Translations under genes and position numbers: made by a program
In this document: one piece after another, positions 44,496-56,105 of the stretch
Layout: each line of letters starts with the position of its first letter
How positions within the stretch are numbered: position 1 is the stretch's first letter
Assembly (NCBI RefSeq): GCF_001263415.1
Contig: NZ_LGTE01000010.1
Span: 33,918-97,917, forward strand
DNA from: Thermincola ferriacetica
Lineage (GTDB): Bacteria; Bacillota; Thermincolia; Thermincolales; Thermincolaceae
Length of the DNA: 64,000 bases
Direction of reading: 5' to 3'
The notes under the pieces: model-generated
The model's input: only the letters and a program-made list of their open reading frames with translations
Database searches by the model: none
Told to the model about the DNA's origin: nothing

Positions 44496-46391
44496 ATGGA
44501 TATTCTCAGGGATTTGAGGCAGTACCAGGAACAAGAAAAAGCCCTATACTGGGAAGGGACTTTTGAGGATTACCTGAATCTGGTACAGGAACGGCCCGAA
44601 ATTTGCCGGTTAGCTCATGACAGGGTTTACAATATGATTAAGGATGCCGGAGTGGAGGAGAAGGATGGCTATAAAGAATATAAGTTTTTTTCCTCTGAAC
44701 TTTTTGGCTTGCATAAAACCCTGGAAAGGCTTGTAGAGGAGTACTTTCATCCTTCGGCAAGAAGACTGGACGTCCGTAAAAGAATTCTTCTGTTAATGGG
44801 GCCTGTCAGTGGGGGTAAATCGACGATTGTTACCATGCTGAAACGGGGGCTGGAAAAGTACAGCCGGACTCCCCAGGGGGCGCTGTATGGCATTAAGGGC
44901 TGCCCGATGCATGAAGAACCTCTGCACCTGATTCCGAGGGATATGCGAAAAGCTTTTGAAAGAGACTATGGTATTTATATTGAAGGGGAATTATGCCCGG
45001 CCTGCCGGATGATGGTGGAAACTCAATATAATGGGGAAGTGGAAAAGGTACCTGTTGAGCGGGTAATCCTTTCCGAAGAGAAGAGGATAGGCATCGGTAC
45101 TTTTACCCCTTCTGACCCAAAGTCCCAGGATATAGCTGATTTAACGGGAAGTGTGGATTTTTCAACAATAACTGAATACGGATCCGAGTCAGACCCCAGA
45201 GCTTACAGGTTTGACGGGGAATTAAACATAGCCAACCGTGGAATTATGGAATTTCAGGAGATGTTGAAATGCGACGAAAAATTTCTCTGGAACCTGTTAA
45301 GTTTATCCCAGGAAGGGAATTTTAAGGCGGGGCGATTTGCTCTTATATCCGCCGACGAGGTAATTATTGCCCATACTAACGAAGCCGAGTACAAAGCCTT
45401 TGTTAGCAACAAGAAAAACGAAGCTCTGCAGTCAAGGATTATAGTTATTCCTATTCCGTACAATTTAAAAGTATCGGAAGAAGAAAAAATTTACGAAAAA
45501 TTAATTCATCAAAGTGATATGCGGGGTATTCATATTGCGCCACATGCCTTGCGCATTGCCGGGATTTTTTCTGTTTTGTCCCGCTTGAAAGAGTCTAAGA
45601 AACAGGGCATGGACCTGGTGAAAAAAATGAAGATCTATGACGGCGAGGATGTGGAAGGGTTTAAACAAAAGGATTTGGCAGAACTGCAGAATGAATTTCC
45701 CGAAGAAGGCATGACAGGTGTCGACCCCCGGTATGTAATCAACAGAATTTCTACAGCGCTCATTAAGACGGAGACATATTGTATTAATGCTCTGGATATT
45801 TTGCGGGCGCTGAAGGATGGTTTGGACCAGCATCCGTCAATTACCAAAGAAGAGAAGGAAAGGCTGATTAATTTTATCTCCATCGCCCGTAAAGAATATG
45901 ATGAAATATGCAAAAAAGAGGTTCAGAAGGCCTTTGTCTATTCTTTTGATGAATCAGCCAAAACTCTGTTCAATAATTACCTGGACAACATTGAAGCTTA
46001 TTGTAACGGGGTGAAGGTGAAAGACCCCATTACGGAAGAAGAGTTAGATCCTGACGAGAAGCTGATGAGGTCCATAGAGGAGCAAATCGGAGTTTCAGAA
46101 AATGCCAAAAAGAGTTTCCGAGAAGAAATCCTGATCAGATTATCCAGTTACGCCCGCCAGGGGAAAAAGTTTGATTACAGTTCCCATGAGCGTCTCAGAG
46201 AAGCAATCGAGAAAAAACTCTTTGCTGACCTGAAAGATGTAGTCAAGATAACTACTTCAACAAAGACGCCTGATGAAAATCAGTTGAAAAAGATCAACGA
46301 AGTAATTGCCAAATTAATTGATGAGTATAAATACTGCCCGGTATGCGCCAATGAACTGCTGAAATATGTAGGCAGCTTATTAAACAGGTAA
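44496..46391 (+). CDS. prkA: PrkA serine protein kinase / AAA+ protein
   Basis: A 631-residue protein. Walker A GPVSGGKST is at about 102-110 in the N-terminal AAA domain. A zinc-like CPMHEE/CPACR segment follows, then the C-terminal PrkA domain. In spore formers PrkA works in the mother cell and belongs to the sigma-E regulon; in enteric bacteria it joins YeaH and YcgB (SpoVR) in nutrient stress. The spacing before the ATG is weakly Shine-Dalgarno like (GGAGGGA). It leads the trio prkA-yhbH-spoVR. Confidence 0.95.
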   Translation: MDILRDLRQYQEQEKALYWEGTFEDYLNLVQERPEICRLAHDRVYNMIKDAGVEEKDGYKEYKFFSSELFGLHKTLERLVEEYFHPSARRLDVRKRILLLMGPVSGGKSTIVTMLKRGLEKYSRTPQGALYGIKGCPMHEEPLHLIPRDMRKAFERDYGIYIEGELCPACRMMVETQYNGEVEKVPVERVILSEEKRIGIGTFTPSDPKSQDIADLTGSVDFSTITEYGSESDPRAYRFDGELNIANRGIMEFQEMLKCDEKFLWNLLSLSQEGNFKAGRFALISADEVIIAHTNEAEYKAFVSNKKNEALQSRIIVIPIPYNLKVSEEEKIYEKLIHQSDMRGIHIAPHALRIAGIFSVLSRLKESKKQGMDLVKKMKIYDGEDVEGFKQKDLAELQNEFPEEGMTGVDPRYVINRISTALIKTETYCINALDILRALKDGLDQHPSITKEEKERLINFISIARKEYDEICKKEVQKAFVYSFDESAKTLFNNYLDNIEAYCNGVKVKDPITEEELDPDEKLMRSIEEQIGVSENAKKSFREEILIRLSSYARQGKKFDYSSHERLREAIEKKLFADLKDVVKITTSTKTPDENQLKKINEVIAKLIDEYKYCPVCANELLKYVGSLLNR

Positions 46392-46416
46392 TTTTGCTGC
46401 CGCGGGAGGAAGGGCT

Positions 46417-47568
46417 ATGGAGAAATTTTCCTTCATCGTGTCTAAAGAGGATTGGTCCCTTCACCGAAAAGGTTACGTTGACCAGCAGCGGCACATGAAA
46501 AAAGTCAAAGAGGCCATAAAAAAGAACCTTGCCGATATAGTGAGCGAGGAAAGTATCATCATGTCTGACGGCAAAAAGATAGTGAAAGTGCCTATCAGGT
46601 CCCTGGAAGAATACCGTTTCCGGTTTAACCTGAATAAACAGGAACACGTTGGACAAGGGAAAGGAAAAACAAAACCCGGCAACGTTTTAGGCAGCGACAG
46701 TGCCAGGGGCAGCGGAAAAAGCGGGGGCGCCGGTGACGAACCGGGGGTTGATTATTATGAGGCGGAGATCACGGTAGACGAACTGGCGGAACTGATTTTC
46801 GAAGATTTGGGCTTACCTAATTTACAGGAAAAGAAACAGCCGGAAATGGTGACGGAGTCTATAGAATTTAAAGATGTCCGCAAAAAAGGAATCATGAGCA
46901 ATATTGACAAAAGGAGAACCCTGTTGGAAAGTATCAGGCGTAATGCCAGGGAAGGTAGCTCAGAATTGAAGATTATTCCTGATGACCTCAGGTTTAAGAC
47001 TTGGGAGACGGAAATCAAGCACCAGTCCAGCGCCGTGGTTATTGCCATGATGGATACCAGCGGCTCCATGGGCCCCTTTGAAAAGTATATTGCCCGCAGT
47101 TTTTTCTTCTGGATGGTCAGATTCCTCAGGACCAAATATAAAAATGTGCAAATAGTTTTTTTGGCCCACCACACTACAGCCAAGGAAGTAACGGAACAAG
47201 AATTTTTTACCAAAGGAGAAAGCGGCGGTACCAGGTGTTCCTCTGTTTATGAACTGGCTCTGAAAATTATTGAAGAGCGGTATCCGGTATCTGATTATAA
47301 CATTTATCCTTTTCATTTTTCTGACGGAGACAATCTACCGTCAGACAACGAGAAATGCCTCCGACTGGTTAACCGGTTATTGGATGTGTGTAATATTTTC
47401 GGTTATGGTGAAATTGAAGGGCTTTATTATAATTCCAGCAGTTTGATGAAGGTTTACCAGCAGATCAAAAATCCCAGATTTACAAGTGTTCTGATCAAAG
47501 ATAAATCGGGAGTCTACCCTGCTTTAAGGGCGTTTTTTAATCCCAAACGGGATGTATTTCAGGTTTAA
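46417..47568 (+). CDS. yhbH: YhbH/DUF444 sporulation protein
   Basis: A 383-residue protein with a von Willebrand A-like fold. MMDTSGSMG carries the DxSxS metal site. FIVSKEDWSLHRKG at the start and the Gly/Ser-rich linker near 85-110 are typical of YeaH/YhbH. It is a constant partner of PrkA and SpoVR. GGGAGGAAGGG precedes the ATG; the gene sits 25 bases after prkA. Confidence 0.94.
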   Translation: MEKFSFIVSKEDWSLHRKGYVDQQRHMKKVKEAIKKNLADIVSEESIIMSDGKKIVKVPIRSLEEYRFRFNLNKQEHVGQGKGKTKPGNVLGSDSARGSGKSGGAGDEPGVDYYEAEITVDELAELIFEDLGLPNLQEKKQPEMVTESIEFKDVRKKGIMSNIDKRRTLLESIRRNAREGSSELKIIPDDLRFKTWETEIKHQSSAVVIAMMDTSGSMGPFEKYIARSFFFWMVRFLRTKYKNVQIVFLAHHTTAKEVTEQEFFTKGESGGTRCSSVYELALKIIEERYPVSDYNIYPFHFSDGDNLPSDNEKCLRLVNRLLDVCNIFGYGEIEGLYYNSSSLMKVYQQIKNPRFTSVLIKDKSGVYPALRAFFNPKRDVFQV

Positions 47569-47601
47569 GGAATTTATTTTGGTATGATTAAAGGGGGCAG
47601 C

Positions 47602-49005
47602 ATGAAAACCGAAGAAATCAAAATTATGGAAGAAGCAATAGAAAAAATCGCCGAACAGGCAAGAAAGTTTGGCCTGGATTTCTATGATATGCGGTTTGAA
47701 ATATGTCCTGCCGATATTATCTATACCTTTGGCGCCTATGGCATGCCCACCAGGTTCAGTCACTGGAGTTTTGGGAAAGCCTTTCACAAAATGAAAACTC
47801 AGTATGATTATAACCTGAGCAGGATTTACGAACTGGTGATCAATTCCAACCCCTGTTATGCCTTTCTACTGGACGGAAATTCCCTTATTCAAAACAAGTT
47901 GGTTATAGCGCATGTCTTTGCCCATTGTGACTTTTTTAAAAACAATTTCCACTTTAAAAACACCAACCGGAACATGATCGAAAGTATGGCGGTAAGCGCT
48001 GACAGGATCAGGGGGTATGAACAAAAATACGGACGGGATAAGGTGGAAGGTTTTATTGATGACGTTTTATCAATACAGGAACATATCGAACCCGACCTAT
48101 ATAAACCCCGGCAGAAATTGTCGGCTAAACCCGAACAACAAAGGCAGGAAACACCTTATGATGACCTATGGTATTTAGGCGAAGAAAAGCCTAAACAGGA
48201 AGATTCCAATAACCTACCCAAGAAATTTCCGCCGGAACCGGAAAAAGACCTACTGTCCTTTATGGCGGCCCATGCGAAAAATTTGGAGGAGTGGCAGAGA
48301 GACATTCTCTGCATTATCCGGGAAGAAATGCTCTATTTCTGGCCGCAGATGGAAACAAAGATTATGAACGAAGGCTGGGCAAGCTATTGGCATGCCAGGA
48401 TTATGCGTGAAATTGATTTAACGGAAGAAGAGACCATCGAGTTTGCTAAAATGAATGCCGGTATCCTGCAACCTTCCCGGATGAGTATAAATCCATACCT
48501 GGTGGGACTCAAAATATGGGAAGATATCGAGAAGAGATGGGATAACCCGACAGAAGAGGAAAAGGAAAAGTACGGCCGCGCCGGTGGCGAGGGAAGGGCA
48601 AAGATGTTTGAGGTCCGTACCACGGAAAATGATATTTCTTTTATAAGAAATTACCTGACCAAGGAACTGGTCGAAGACCTGGACCTCTATCTCTTTAAAA
48701 AAGTTTATACCAGGTGGCAGGTCACCGAAACGGACTGGGAAAAGGTCAGGGAAGGGATGGTTACTCTTTTGACCAACTGCGGTTACCCCGTTATCAAAGT
48801 AGAGGATGCTGACTATAACTTAAACGGGGAACTATATCTGAAACATTACCACGACGGCCGGGACCTGGATATTTTCTTTCTGGAAAAAACCCTGCCCGGT
48901 GTTTACCGGATCTGGAAAAGGACTGTACACCTGGAAACGATTCTTGATAATAAAAAGTATCTTTTCTCGTATAACGGTGAAAGAACGACCAAGCGGCTTT
49001 TATAG
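47602..49005 (+). CDS. spoVR: SpoVR family protein
   Basis: A 467-residue protein involved in spore cortex formation in Bacillus. [40 protein letters not shown], and [13 protein letters not shown] are the conserved segments; the last recalls metal-dependent His/Glu sites. AAAGGGGG precedes the ATG at 47602, which is better than the upstream ATG at 47584. It completes the prkA-yhbH-spoVR unit. Confidence 0.95.
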   Translation: MKTEEIKIMEEAIEKIAEQARKFGLDFYDMRFEICPADIIYTFGAYGMPTRFSHWSFGKAFHKMKTQYDYNLSRIYELVINSNPCYAFLLDGNSLIQNKLVIAHVFAHCDFFKNNFHFKNTNRNMIESMAVSADRIRGYEQKYGRDKVEGFIDDVLSIQEHIEPDLYKPRQKLSAKPEQQRQETPYDDLWYLGEEKPKQEDSNNLPKKFPPEPEKDLLSFMAAHAKNLEEWQRDILCIIREEMLYFWPQMETKIMNEGWASYWHARIMREIDLTEEETIEFAKMNAGILQPSRMSINPYLVGLKIWEDIEKRWDNPTEEEKEKYGRAGGEGRAKMFEVRTTENDISFIRNYLTKELVEDLDLYLFKKVYTRWQVTETDWEKVREGMVTLLTNCGYPVIKVEDADYNLNGELYLKHYHDGRDLDIFFLEKTLPGVYRIWKRTVHLETILDNKKYLFSYNGERTTKRLL

Positions 49006-49020
49006 GCCGCTTATCTGTTT
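48991..49020 (+). terminator. Weak terminator-like hairpin after spoVR
   Basis: AAGCGGC (48991-48997) pairs with GCCGCTT (49006-49012). The stem overlaps the stop codon and the T tract is poor. Confidence 0.4.
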
Positions 49021-49127
49021 CCATTGGCAGAGATAACAAAAAACAGCAGGAAATTTTGGTGGATTTGTTGAAAAGGTTGTGTTAAAGCGGAGGTATTACT
49101 CGCATCCCGTGAAAGGAAGTATTGAAT

Positions 49128-50234
49128 ATGAATGTTAAACTGCTGCATACTTCGGATTTGCATATTGACTGGTTATTTGGTAAGTTCAGCGAACAGGCCA
49201 GGAAAGTAAGGCGCCGGGAGCTTCTCCGGGTCCTTGATGTAATTGCCGATGTGGCCATAGCTGAAGAAGTCCAAGGGGTATTGGTTGCCGGAGACCTTTT
49301 TGACTCCAGCCGGGTGGACAGGCATACCCTCACTACGGTTTGGCTTGCCTTTGAACGCCTGACGAACAGGGGGATCAAAGTATTTGTCATCCCAGGGAAT
49401 CATGACGAAGAGATCACCCGCATGTTTGCCGGTATCGGAGAGGACAATGAGAACGTTTATCTCTTTGCTCCAGGCCGGGAAAACGTGGTGGAATTAGAAA
49501 ACTTGACAATATACGGAGTGCCTTATGAAACCGCAGTGAGCGGTAGTTCCCCCTTACAGAGGCTGCGGAAAAGGGATAATCCCGGCTACCATGTAGCTAT
49601 GCTGCATGGCACCGTAAAAACCCTGCCCTTGGTCCGGGATAATTACGGCCCGATAGAGGCAACAGAAATTGCCCATTCTGGCATGGATTACATTGCTTTA
49701 GGGCATTACCATAATTTTCAGGACTGTTCGGCGGGAAGAGTAAAAGCCTTTTACTCCGGATCGCCAAGCACATTGTCTTTTGATAATATTGGGGAGAGGT
49801 ATGTCCTTTTGGTGGAATTTTCTGCCGTCGGCACAGGGATAACCCCTGTCCCCATACCTTCCCGGCCATATAAGGTATACCAATATAACGCAACGGGAAA
49901 AACCCTGCCGGACCTCTACCGGCAGTTAGAAAGGTGGACGGATCCGGAAGCCTGTGTAAAGGTAATTATAAAAGGTATTGTTGACCTGGACCTGTATCCA
50001 CTGCAGGTTAAAATCAGGGAACAGTTTGCGGAGAAGTTCTTTTACCTGGAAGTAGTTGAGGATACTACTCTGGTTCCCGCTTGTCATCCCAACGACCAGA
50101 CTATTAAAGGAATTTTTGTCAGAAAAATTAACGAACGCCTGAACAGCCCAAACCTGACAGAAGAAGAACGCCTTCTGCTGCTGGAAACCCTTCGGGTTGG
50201 CTTAACGGCCATTGAAGGGAGGCGCCTCGATTGA
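49128..50234 (+). CDS. SbcD/YhaO-like DNA repair metallophosphoesterase
   Basis: A 368-residue calcineurin-like nuclease subunit. LLHTSDLHIDW, LVAGDLFDSS, VIPGNHDEE, MLHGTVK and ALGHYHNF hold the two-metal site. The partner gene follows with a 4-base overlap. As in Mre11-Rad50 and SbcCD, the pair should process DNA ends. The ATG at 49128 has AAAGGAAG at a good distance. Confidence 0.9.
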   Translation: MNVKLLHTSDLHIDWLFGKFSEQARKVRRRELLRVLDVIADVAIAEEVQGVLVAGDLFDSSRVDRHTLTTVWLAFERLTNRGIKVFVIPGNHDEEITRMFAGIGEDNENVYLFAPGRENVVELENLTIYGVPYETAVSGSSPLQRLRKRDNPGYHVAMLHGTVKTLPLVRDNYGPIEATEIAHSGMDYIALGHYHNFQDCSAGRVKAFYSGSPSTLSFDNIGERYVLLVEFSAVGTGITPVPIPSRPYKVYQYNATGKTLPDLYRQLERWTDPEACVKVIIKGIVDLDLYPLQVKIREQFAEKFFYLEVVEDTTLVPACHPNDQTIKGIFVRKINERLNSPNLTEEERLLLLETLRVGLTAIEGRRLD

Positions 50235-52702
50235 GACTAAAGGAAGTCCATATTACCGGTTTTGGCAAACTTGTGCACCAGGCATTCCGCTTCAGCGAGT
50301 CCTTCCATATCGTCAAAGGCCTTAATGAAGCGGGGAAAACCACCCTGGTAAATGCCATACTGGGCATCCTTTACGGCTTCAAGGGTCGCAGCGAAGAAGT
50401 AAAAGCCCTGCGGGAAAGCTACAGACCCTGGGATGAGACAGCGCCTTACCGGGCGAGTATGGTAGTTAACTTTGGTGATGCTTTTGACTACAAAATTGAA
50501 CGTGATTTTAAAGGTGACCAGGTGCAGGTAACCAAACTACAGGACGGTCGGGAACTGCCGGCAGACGTTTCTGTCGAGGACCTGCTGCGGGAAAGGCTGG
50601 GTTTGCCATCGGGCAAGCTGTTTCAAAGCACTCTGCTGATAAAGCAGGAAGAAGTGGCTGAACTTAACCGGACAGAATTAACTGATGCCATCATCAAAAA
50701 AATAACGGAAAGTGGTTCAGGCATATCAGTCAAGGAAATCCTGGCCATACTGGCCGACCGTCTGAAAGAGTTAAACCGGGGATTTGGCCGGCAAACTCCT
50801 AATCCCGGTCCTATAAAAGCCTGCCTGGAAGAAATTAAGCGCCTTAGAGAGGAACTCGATGAGGTAACGGCATATTATGCCGAATATAACGGGATATTGG
50901 ACCGGCTGAAGCGAAAACAGGCCGAAAAGGAAAGCCTCGAGCGGCGGATTGCGGAAATAGCTCCCCTCCTAGAGGATTATGAAAACCGTTGTGGTTTCAG
51001 GGAGCGGTACGAGCAATTGACGGCCAGGCTGACAAATCTGCAGGAAATTAGGAGGAAAATTGCTGAAAAGGAACAGGAACTGAACGAATTAAATAACCGC
51101 CTGATTCTTTTTCAGGCGGGCGACCGGGCATTTAACCCGGAAAACCTGCAAAACCTGGAATACCTGGACCGTAAAATTAACCAGGTTGAACAGAGGATAG
51201 AACAAGTCAATTCCGAGTACCAGAAAGTGAAGGGTAAGAGGCAGGTAGTCCAGCGGGAGATGGGTGACTACAGTAAAACGATGGCCGTCTACTATTCTGT
51301 CCGCTACAATGAAAAAAACCTCGCGGAAGCCCGCCGGTTGCAGGCCGCTATCAGTAACCTGCAGCAGGAAATTTCCGAGAAAGAACAAAGGTTGGATGAG
51401 CTGGCCGCATATCGGGGCAGCAGGTTTTCCTGGACTTTTTGGCTGGGGCTTGGGCTCTGTCTGTTTTCTGCTGTAGGGGTGTTTACAGGCAGTATATGGG
51501 GTTATGTGGTGGCCAGCATCATGGTCGCCAGTGGTATTCTGATTATTTATTTCGGCGGCCTGGATGTGAAGCACGGTGTATCCAAGGAACTGGCGAAAAT
51601 AACCGCAACAGAATTAGAAAGAGCAAAGTCAGGTTTAACGACATATAAGCGAATGCTGGAAGGCATTCTTGACCACGAAGAACTTGAAGAATTTGAAACA
51701 AAAGTAAAGGAACAGATCCAAATAAAGCAGAAAATCCAACTGCTGGAGGAAGAACTCCGGAGCCTGGACCCGGAACCCTATGAAGAACAGTTGGATGATT
51801 TGCAAAGAGAGCTTAACCAGTACTTGCGGCAACTGAAGGAAATTTTGCAGCAGGCCGGTGTCGAGTCAGCGGAACAATTTAAAAGAGATTACGAAAAGTA
51901 CAAAGATCTGAAAGCAGAGGTAAAATTTGCCAGTGATACTCTGACTTTTTTAAGAGAAGAAACTCATGCTGAAAACATTGACAAAGAAATAGCCGTTCTG
52001 GAGGAAGAAATTGACGGGCTCCGACAGCAATTGGGGACAGAAATCATTACTGAGGCGGAGTATCTCCGGCTGAAAGAGGAGTTGGCCGAATTGACCGGCC
52101 TGTTGGAAAGGGCCCGCGAGGAAGAAATAAAGATTGCCGCGGGTTTGGAGAATTACAGCCGCCTTATTCTCTTGGATCGCGATATCTGGAGCCTCAAATC
52201 GGCCTTGACCGAAAAAGAGGCTTTATTAAAGCAGCTTGAGTTGGAAGGCAAAAGCATAGAACTTGCTGTCAAGCTTATTCAGGAAGCCACAGAAGAGGCC
52301 AGGTCAAAGCTTGCTCCACAGGTAAAGGATAAGGTAATAAAAATATTTCAATGGATTACCAAGAAAAGGTACCGGGATGTTCGACTGGAGATGGAAGGGG
52401 ACAAACTGGTCTTTCAATATCTGGATGAGCAATACAATTGTTACCGTGATGTCCAGTACCTGAGTACCGGTACCAGGGACCAACTCTACCTGGCATTGAG
52501 AATTGCCCTTGGCGAGTACTTGACAAATTGCGCAACTTTTCCCATTTTCCTGGATGACCCATTTGTAAACTTTGACAGTGAGCGGCTGCTTAAGACTATC
52601 GAAATATTAAGAGTACTGGCTAAGGAGCACCAAATTATCTGGTTGACCAAAGATGAGCATCTTTTGGCTGGTATTCCGGAAGCTGCTGTCACCAGCATAT
52701 GA
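50231..52702 (+). CDS. SbcC/YhaN-like SMC-type ATPase with internal membrane segment
   Basis: An 823-residue ATPase. Walker A GLNEAGKTT is at 30-38 and the C-terminal motif LSTGTRDQLYLALR with Walker B IFLDDPFVNFD at about 765-775. Two long coiled coils fill the middle. Between them, at about 400-445, stand two hydrophobic helices (SWTFWLGLGLCLF onward), as in Bacillus YhaN. The zinc-hook CxxC of SbcC is absent. The TTG start overlaps the nuclease gene. Confidence 0.88.
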   Translation: MRLKEVHITGFGKLVHQAFRFSESFHIVKGLNEAGKTTLVNAILGILYGFKGRSEEVKALRESYRPWDETAPYRASMVVNFGDAFDYKIERDFKGDQVQVTKLQDGRELPADVSVEDLLRERLGLPSGKLFQSTLLIKQEEVAELNRTELTDAIIKKITESGSGISVKEILAILADRLKELNRGFGRQTPNPGPIKACLEEIKRLREELDEVTAYYAEYNGILDRLKRKQAEKESLERRIAEIAPLLEDYENRCGFRERYEQLTARLTNLQEIRRKIAEKEQELNELNNRLILFQAGDRAFNPENLQNLEYLDRKINQVEQRIEQVNSEYQKVKGKRQVVQREMGDYSKTMAVYYSVRYNEKNLAEARRLQAAISNLQQEISEKEQRLDELAAYRGSRFSWTFWLGLGLCLFSAVGVFTGSIWGYVVASIMVASGILIIYFGGLDVKHGVSKELAKITATELERAKSGLTTYKRMLEGILDHEELEEFETKVKEQIQIKQKIQLLEEELRSLDPEPYEEQLDDLQRELNQYLRQLKEILQQAGVESAEQFKRDYEKYKDLKAEVKFASDTLTFLREETHAENIDKEIAVLEEEIDGLRQQLGTEIITEAEYLRLKEELAELTGLLERAREEEIKIAAGLENYSRLILLDRDIWSLKSALTEKEALLKQLELEGKSIELAVKLIQEATEEARSKLAPQVKDKVIKIFQWITKKRYRDVRLEMEGDKLVFQYLDEQYNCYRDVQYLSTGTRDQLYLALRIALGEYLTNCATFPIFLDDPFVNFDSERLLKTIEILRVLAKEHQIIWLTKDEHLLAGIPEAAVTSI

Positions 52703-52776
52703 TTACCGGCTACCCAAAAAGGAGAACTAACCTCCGGTGTGGAAGGAATCTGTGTTAGCAGTGGGAAAGATAATTT

Positions 52777-53364
52777 ATGTTAAAATTTCGTGATATAAAG
52801 GAAAAAATTATAAAAAACCTGCCTCGCCGGCACCATTTACGGGGCACCATTTTACACCGGGCCATAGGCGAAAAACTTTTCAAAAAAGAATGCTGGACAA
52901 TGACCAGGCACTCCGTGGCGGCAGGTTTGGCGGTAGGGACAATTGTCGCTTTTACTCCCACTATCGGTTTGCAGATGTTGCTGGCTGGGGCGGCGGCCTA
53001 TTTTTTGCGGGTAAATATCCCGGCAGCCATAATTGTCTGCTGGGTTACAAACCCTGTTACGGCCCCGGCAATCATTCCTCTTCAGTATAAACTGGGTGTC
53101 CGGCTTATGACCGTTTTGCATATCGGGTGGGTCAATGTTCAGCCCGGCCTTTTTTATAAACTGGTATATTATGCATGGCCTCTCTGGATTGGCAGCCTGG
53201 TGTCGGGCCTGACCCTGGCTATAATTGTTTACTGGGCGGTGTTTTTGAGTTGGGACCGGTTGATGTATTTAAAATCAAAGGTTGACAGGAGTCTGCATAA
53301 TATCCATGAGGAAATAGAACATAAGATTCACCACAGGGACCGGAAACAGCAGCGAAATAAATAG
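52777..53364 (+). CDS. DUF2062 membrane protein
   Basis: A 195-residue protein with about three hydrophobic helices between 48 and 165. GLAVGTIVAFTPTIGLQMLL and VTNPVTAPAIIPLQYKLG are the DUF2062 hallmark. Function unknown. The basic, His/Arg-rich C-terminus is cytoplasmic. No strong ribosome binding site is seen before the ATG. Confidence 0.85.
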   Translation: MLKFRDIKEKIIKNLPRRHHLRGTILHRAIGEKLFKKECWTMTRHSVAAGLAVGTIVAFTPTIGLQMLLAGAAAYFLRVNIPAAIIVCWVTNPVTAPAIIPLQYKLGVRLMTVLHIGWVNVQPGLFYKLVYYAWPLWIGSLVSGLTLAIIVYWAVFLSWDRLMYLKSKVDRSLHNIHEEIEHKIHHRDRKQQRNK

Positions 53365-53430
53365 GTATTAGCCCGGTAAAAACGGGATAATCAATAAATA
53401 ATCAAAAAATTACGGAAGGAAGGTGTATTG

Positions 53431-54150
53431 ATGGATACCAGAGCATTTTTCAAGTTGAGCTATGGTATGTACATCGTGTGTTCGAGAAAGGGCGACAAAC
53501 TAAACGGCCAGGTGGCCAATACCGTATTTCAGATCAGTACCGAGCCGTTGACTATGGCAGTAAGTATTAATAAAAACAATCTGACTCATGAATACATCAG
53601 GGCAAGTAAGGTATTTACCGTTTCCGTACTACCCATTGACGCTCCCATGAATTTCATAGGAAATTTTGGTTTCCGTTCCGGCAGGGAAGCTGACAAATTG
53701 GAAGGTATTCGGTACAAACAGGGTCAGACGGGGGTGCCCGTCGAACTGGAAAATACTATCGCTTACTTTGAGGCTGAAGTCATTGACAGTATCGACATTG
53801 CCACACACACGGTCTTTATTGGGGAGGTTGTGAATGCCGAGACAGTAAAAGACGGTATTCCGATGACTTATGCCAACTACCATGAAATCAAGAGCGGCAA
53901 GAAACCACAGGACTTCGGCGGCAAAGTTGAAGCAGCCGGCAGTAATGCTGCTCAGGGCAGGGCCACAGGAAATGATAAATATCGCTGCATGGTTTGTGGG
54001 TACATATATGACCCCGCGTCAGGCGACCCCGATTCAGGGATAAAGCCAGGAACATCTTTTGCGGATATTTCCGACGACTGGGTATGTCCTGTTTGTGGGG
54101 TTGGCAAGGACCAGTTTGAAAAAGTAAATGGGCAGTGGGTGAAACTCTGA
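53431..54150 (+). CDS. Flavin reductase-rubredoxin fusion (high-molecular-weight rubredoxin, Hrb-like)
   Basis: A 239-residue protein. Residues 1-150 form a FMN-binding flavin reductase-like domain ([20 protein letters not shown]). A linker leads to a full rubredoxin ([20 protein letters not shown] and [15 protein letters not shown]) with four iron-binding Cys. In Moorella thermoacetica, Hrb passes NAD(P)H electrons to a flavodiiron protein for oxygen or NO removal. No flavodiiron gene is adjacent here. GGAAGGAAGGTG precedes the ATG. Confidence 0.9.
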   Translation: MDTRAFFKLSYGMYIVCSRKGDKLNGQVANTVFQISTEPLTMAVSINKNNLTHEYIRASKVFTVSVLPIDAPMNFIGNFGFRSGREADKLEGIRYKQGQTGVPVELENTIAYFEAEVIDSIDIATHTVFIGEVVNAETVKDGIPMTYANYHEIKSGKKPQDFGGKVEAAGSNAAQGRATGNDKYRCMVCGYIYDPASGDPDSGIKPGTSFADISDDWVCPVCGVGKDQFEKVNGQWVKL

Positions 54151-54218
54151 TGTAGATAACTGTGTTTCATGTAATCCGGCTTTAAAGGGGCTTTGTTATA
54201 ATTTTTGAATTTTCATAT

Positions 54219-54967
<749 letters not shown>

Positions 54968-55010
54968 AACAGTACAAATATGAATTATGAATTCTGCTGA
55001 AAATATAGTG

Positions 55011-55040
55011 GAAAGCAGCCTATGAACGGGCTGCTTTTTT
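55011..55040 (+). terminator. Terminator of adk
   Basis: AAAGCAGCC (55012-55020) pairs with GGCTGCTTT (55029-55037), followed by T. Confidence 0.85.
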
Positions 55041-55157
55041 ATGGGTAGTTGTAATAGCAATTTATGTTGAGATAAATAAATAAAATTTATAATTGTGCAG
55101 GATTACTAAAAAAAATATTGAAGTATTTTGTAAAACATGGTGATGGGAGATATACTT

Positions 55158-56057
55158 ATGTTTAATTTACGCCAGCTTAAATCCTTCGTTTACGTGGCCC
55201 AGCAGAAGAGTTTTACCAAAGCTGCCAAGCTCCTGTATATGACCCAGCCGGCTGTCAGCGCCCAGATTAAAGCGCTGGAAGAACGGCTGGATGTGCAGTT
55301 AATGGAGAGAAATGACAAGCAGGTGGTTTTGACTGAGGCTGGCGAGATTTTCCTGGTAGAGGCCGAAAGAATTCTTGCTTCTTATGAAAGAATTGTAGAA
55401 TCCCTTGACGAGCTGAAAGGTTTGCGGCGGGGCCACTTGAGGATTGCTGCCAGCACCATCCCGGGTGAATATATCCTGCCCAAATTCATTGGCCGTTTTA
55501 AGGAAAAATATCCCCAAATCGAGATTGAACTCGTCATCAGCGATACAGGTCAGGTCATTGAGTCCCTCAGAGAGCGGACGGCGGACCTGGGTGTTACCGG
55601 GGCCAGGATCAAAAATGACGTGGTAAAGTTTGAAAAGCTGCTTGATGACGAACTGGTGTTAATCACCTCGTCTGCCAGTCCGATAGGACAGAAAAAACAG
55701 GTAACCGTTGCGGACCTGCAGAAAGAAAAATATATTTTACGTGAGCATGGTTCAGGGACCAGAAAGGTTATGCTGGAACGGTTGCAAAGTATAGGTATCC
55801 AGCCTGCGCAGATGGATGTGACAATGGAACTGGGCAGCACCAGAGCGGTAATTACGGCTGTAGAATCGGGTCTGGGTATAAGTATGGTTTCCAGATGGGC
55901 GGCAGATGAGGCGTTAAAACTGGGACTACTTAAGGAGATAAAGCTTCCCGGCTGGAATTCGGTGCGGGATCTCTATCTGGCCTGGAATACTCACAAGTTT
56001 TTAAATCAACTGACGACTACTTTTATCAATGAGATAAAAGCCTATAGTACTAATTAA
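55158..56057 (+). CDS. LysR-family transcriptional regulator
   Basis: A 299-residue regulator. The winged helix is LRQLKSFVYVAQQKSFTKAA with YMTQPAVSAQIKALEERL as recognition region; the effector domain has GHLRIAASTIPGEYILP and ESGLGISMVSRWAADE. It resembles the CysL/CbbR-like branch, often acting on sulfur or carbon metabolism, but no target is adjacent. The ATG at 55158 follows GGGAG and yields the usual N-terminus. Confidence 0.92.
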   Translation: MFNLRQLKSFVYVAQQKSFTKAAKLLYMTQPAVSAQIKALEERLDVQLMERNDKQVVLTEAGEIFLVEAERILASYERIVESLDELKGLRRGHLRIAASTIPGEYILPKFIGRFKEKYPQIEIELVISDTGQVIESLRERTADLGVTGARIKNDVVKFEKLLDDELVLITSSASPIGQKKQVTVADLQKEKYILREHGSGTRKVMLERLQSIGIQPAQMDVTMELGSTRAVITAVESGLGISMVSRWAADEALKLGLLKEIKLPGWNSVRDLYLAWNTHKFLNQLTTTFINEIKAYSTN

Positions 56058-56105
56058 GTTGCTTGGTAAAGGCATACCATGTGTTAACAGGAGTGAGAAT
56101 AAAAA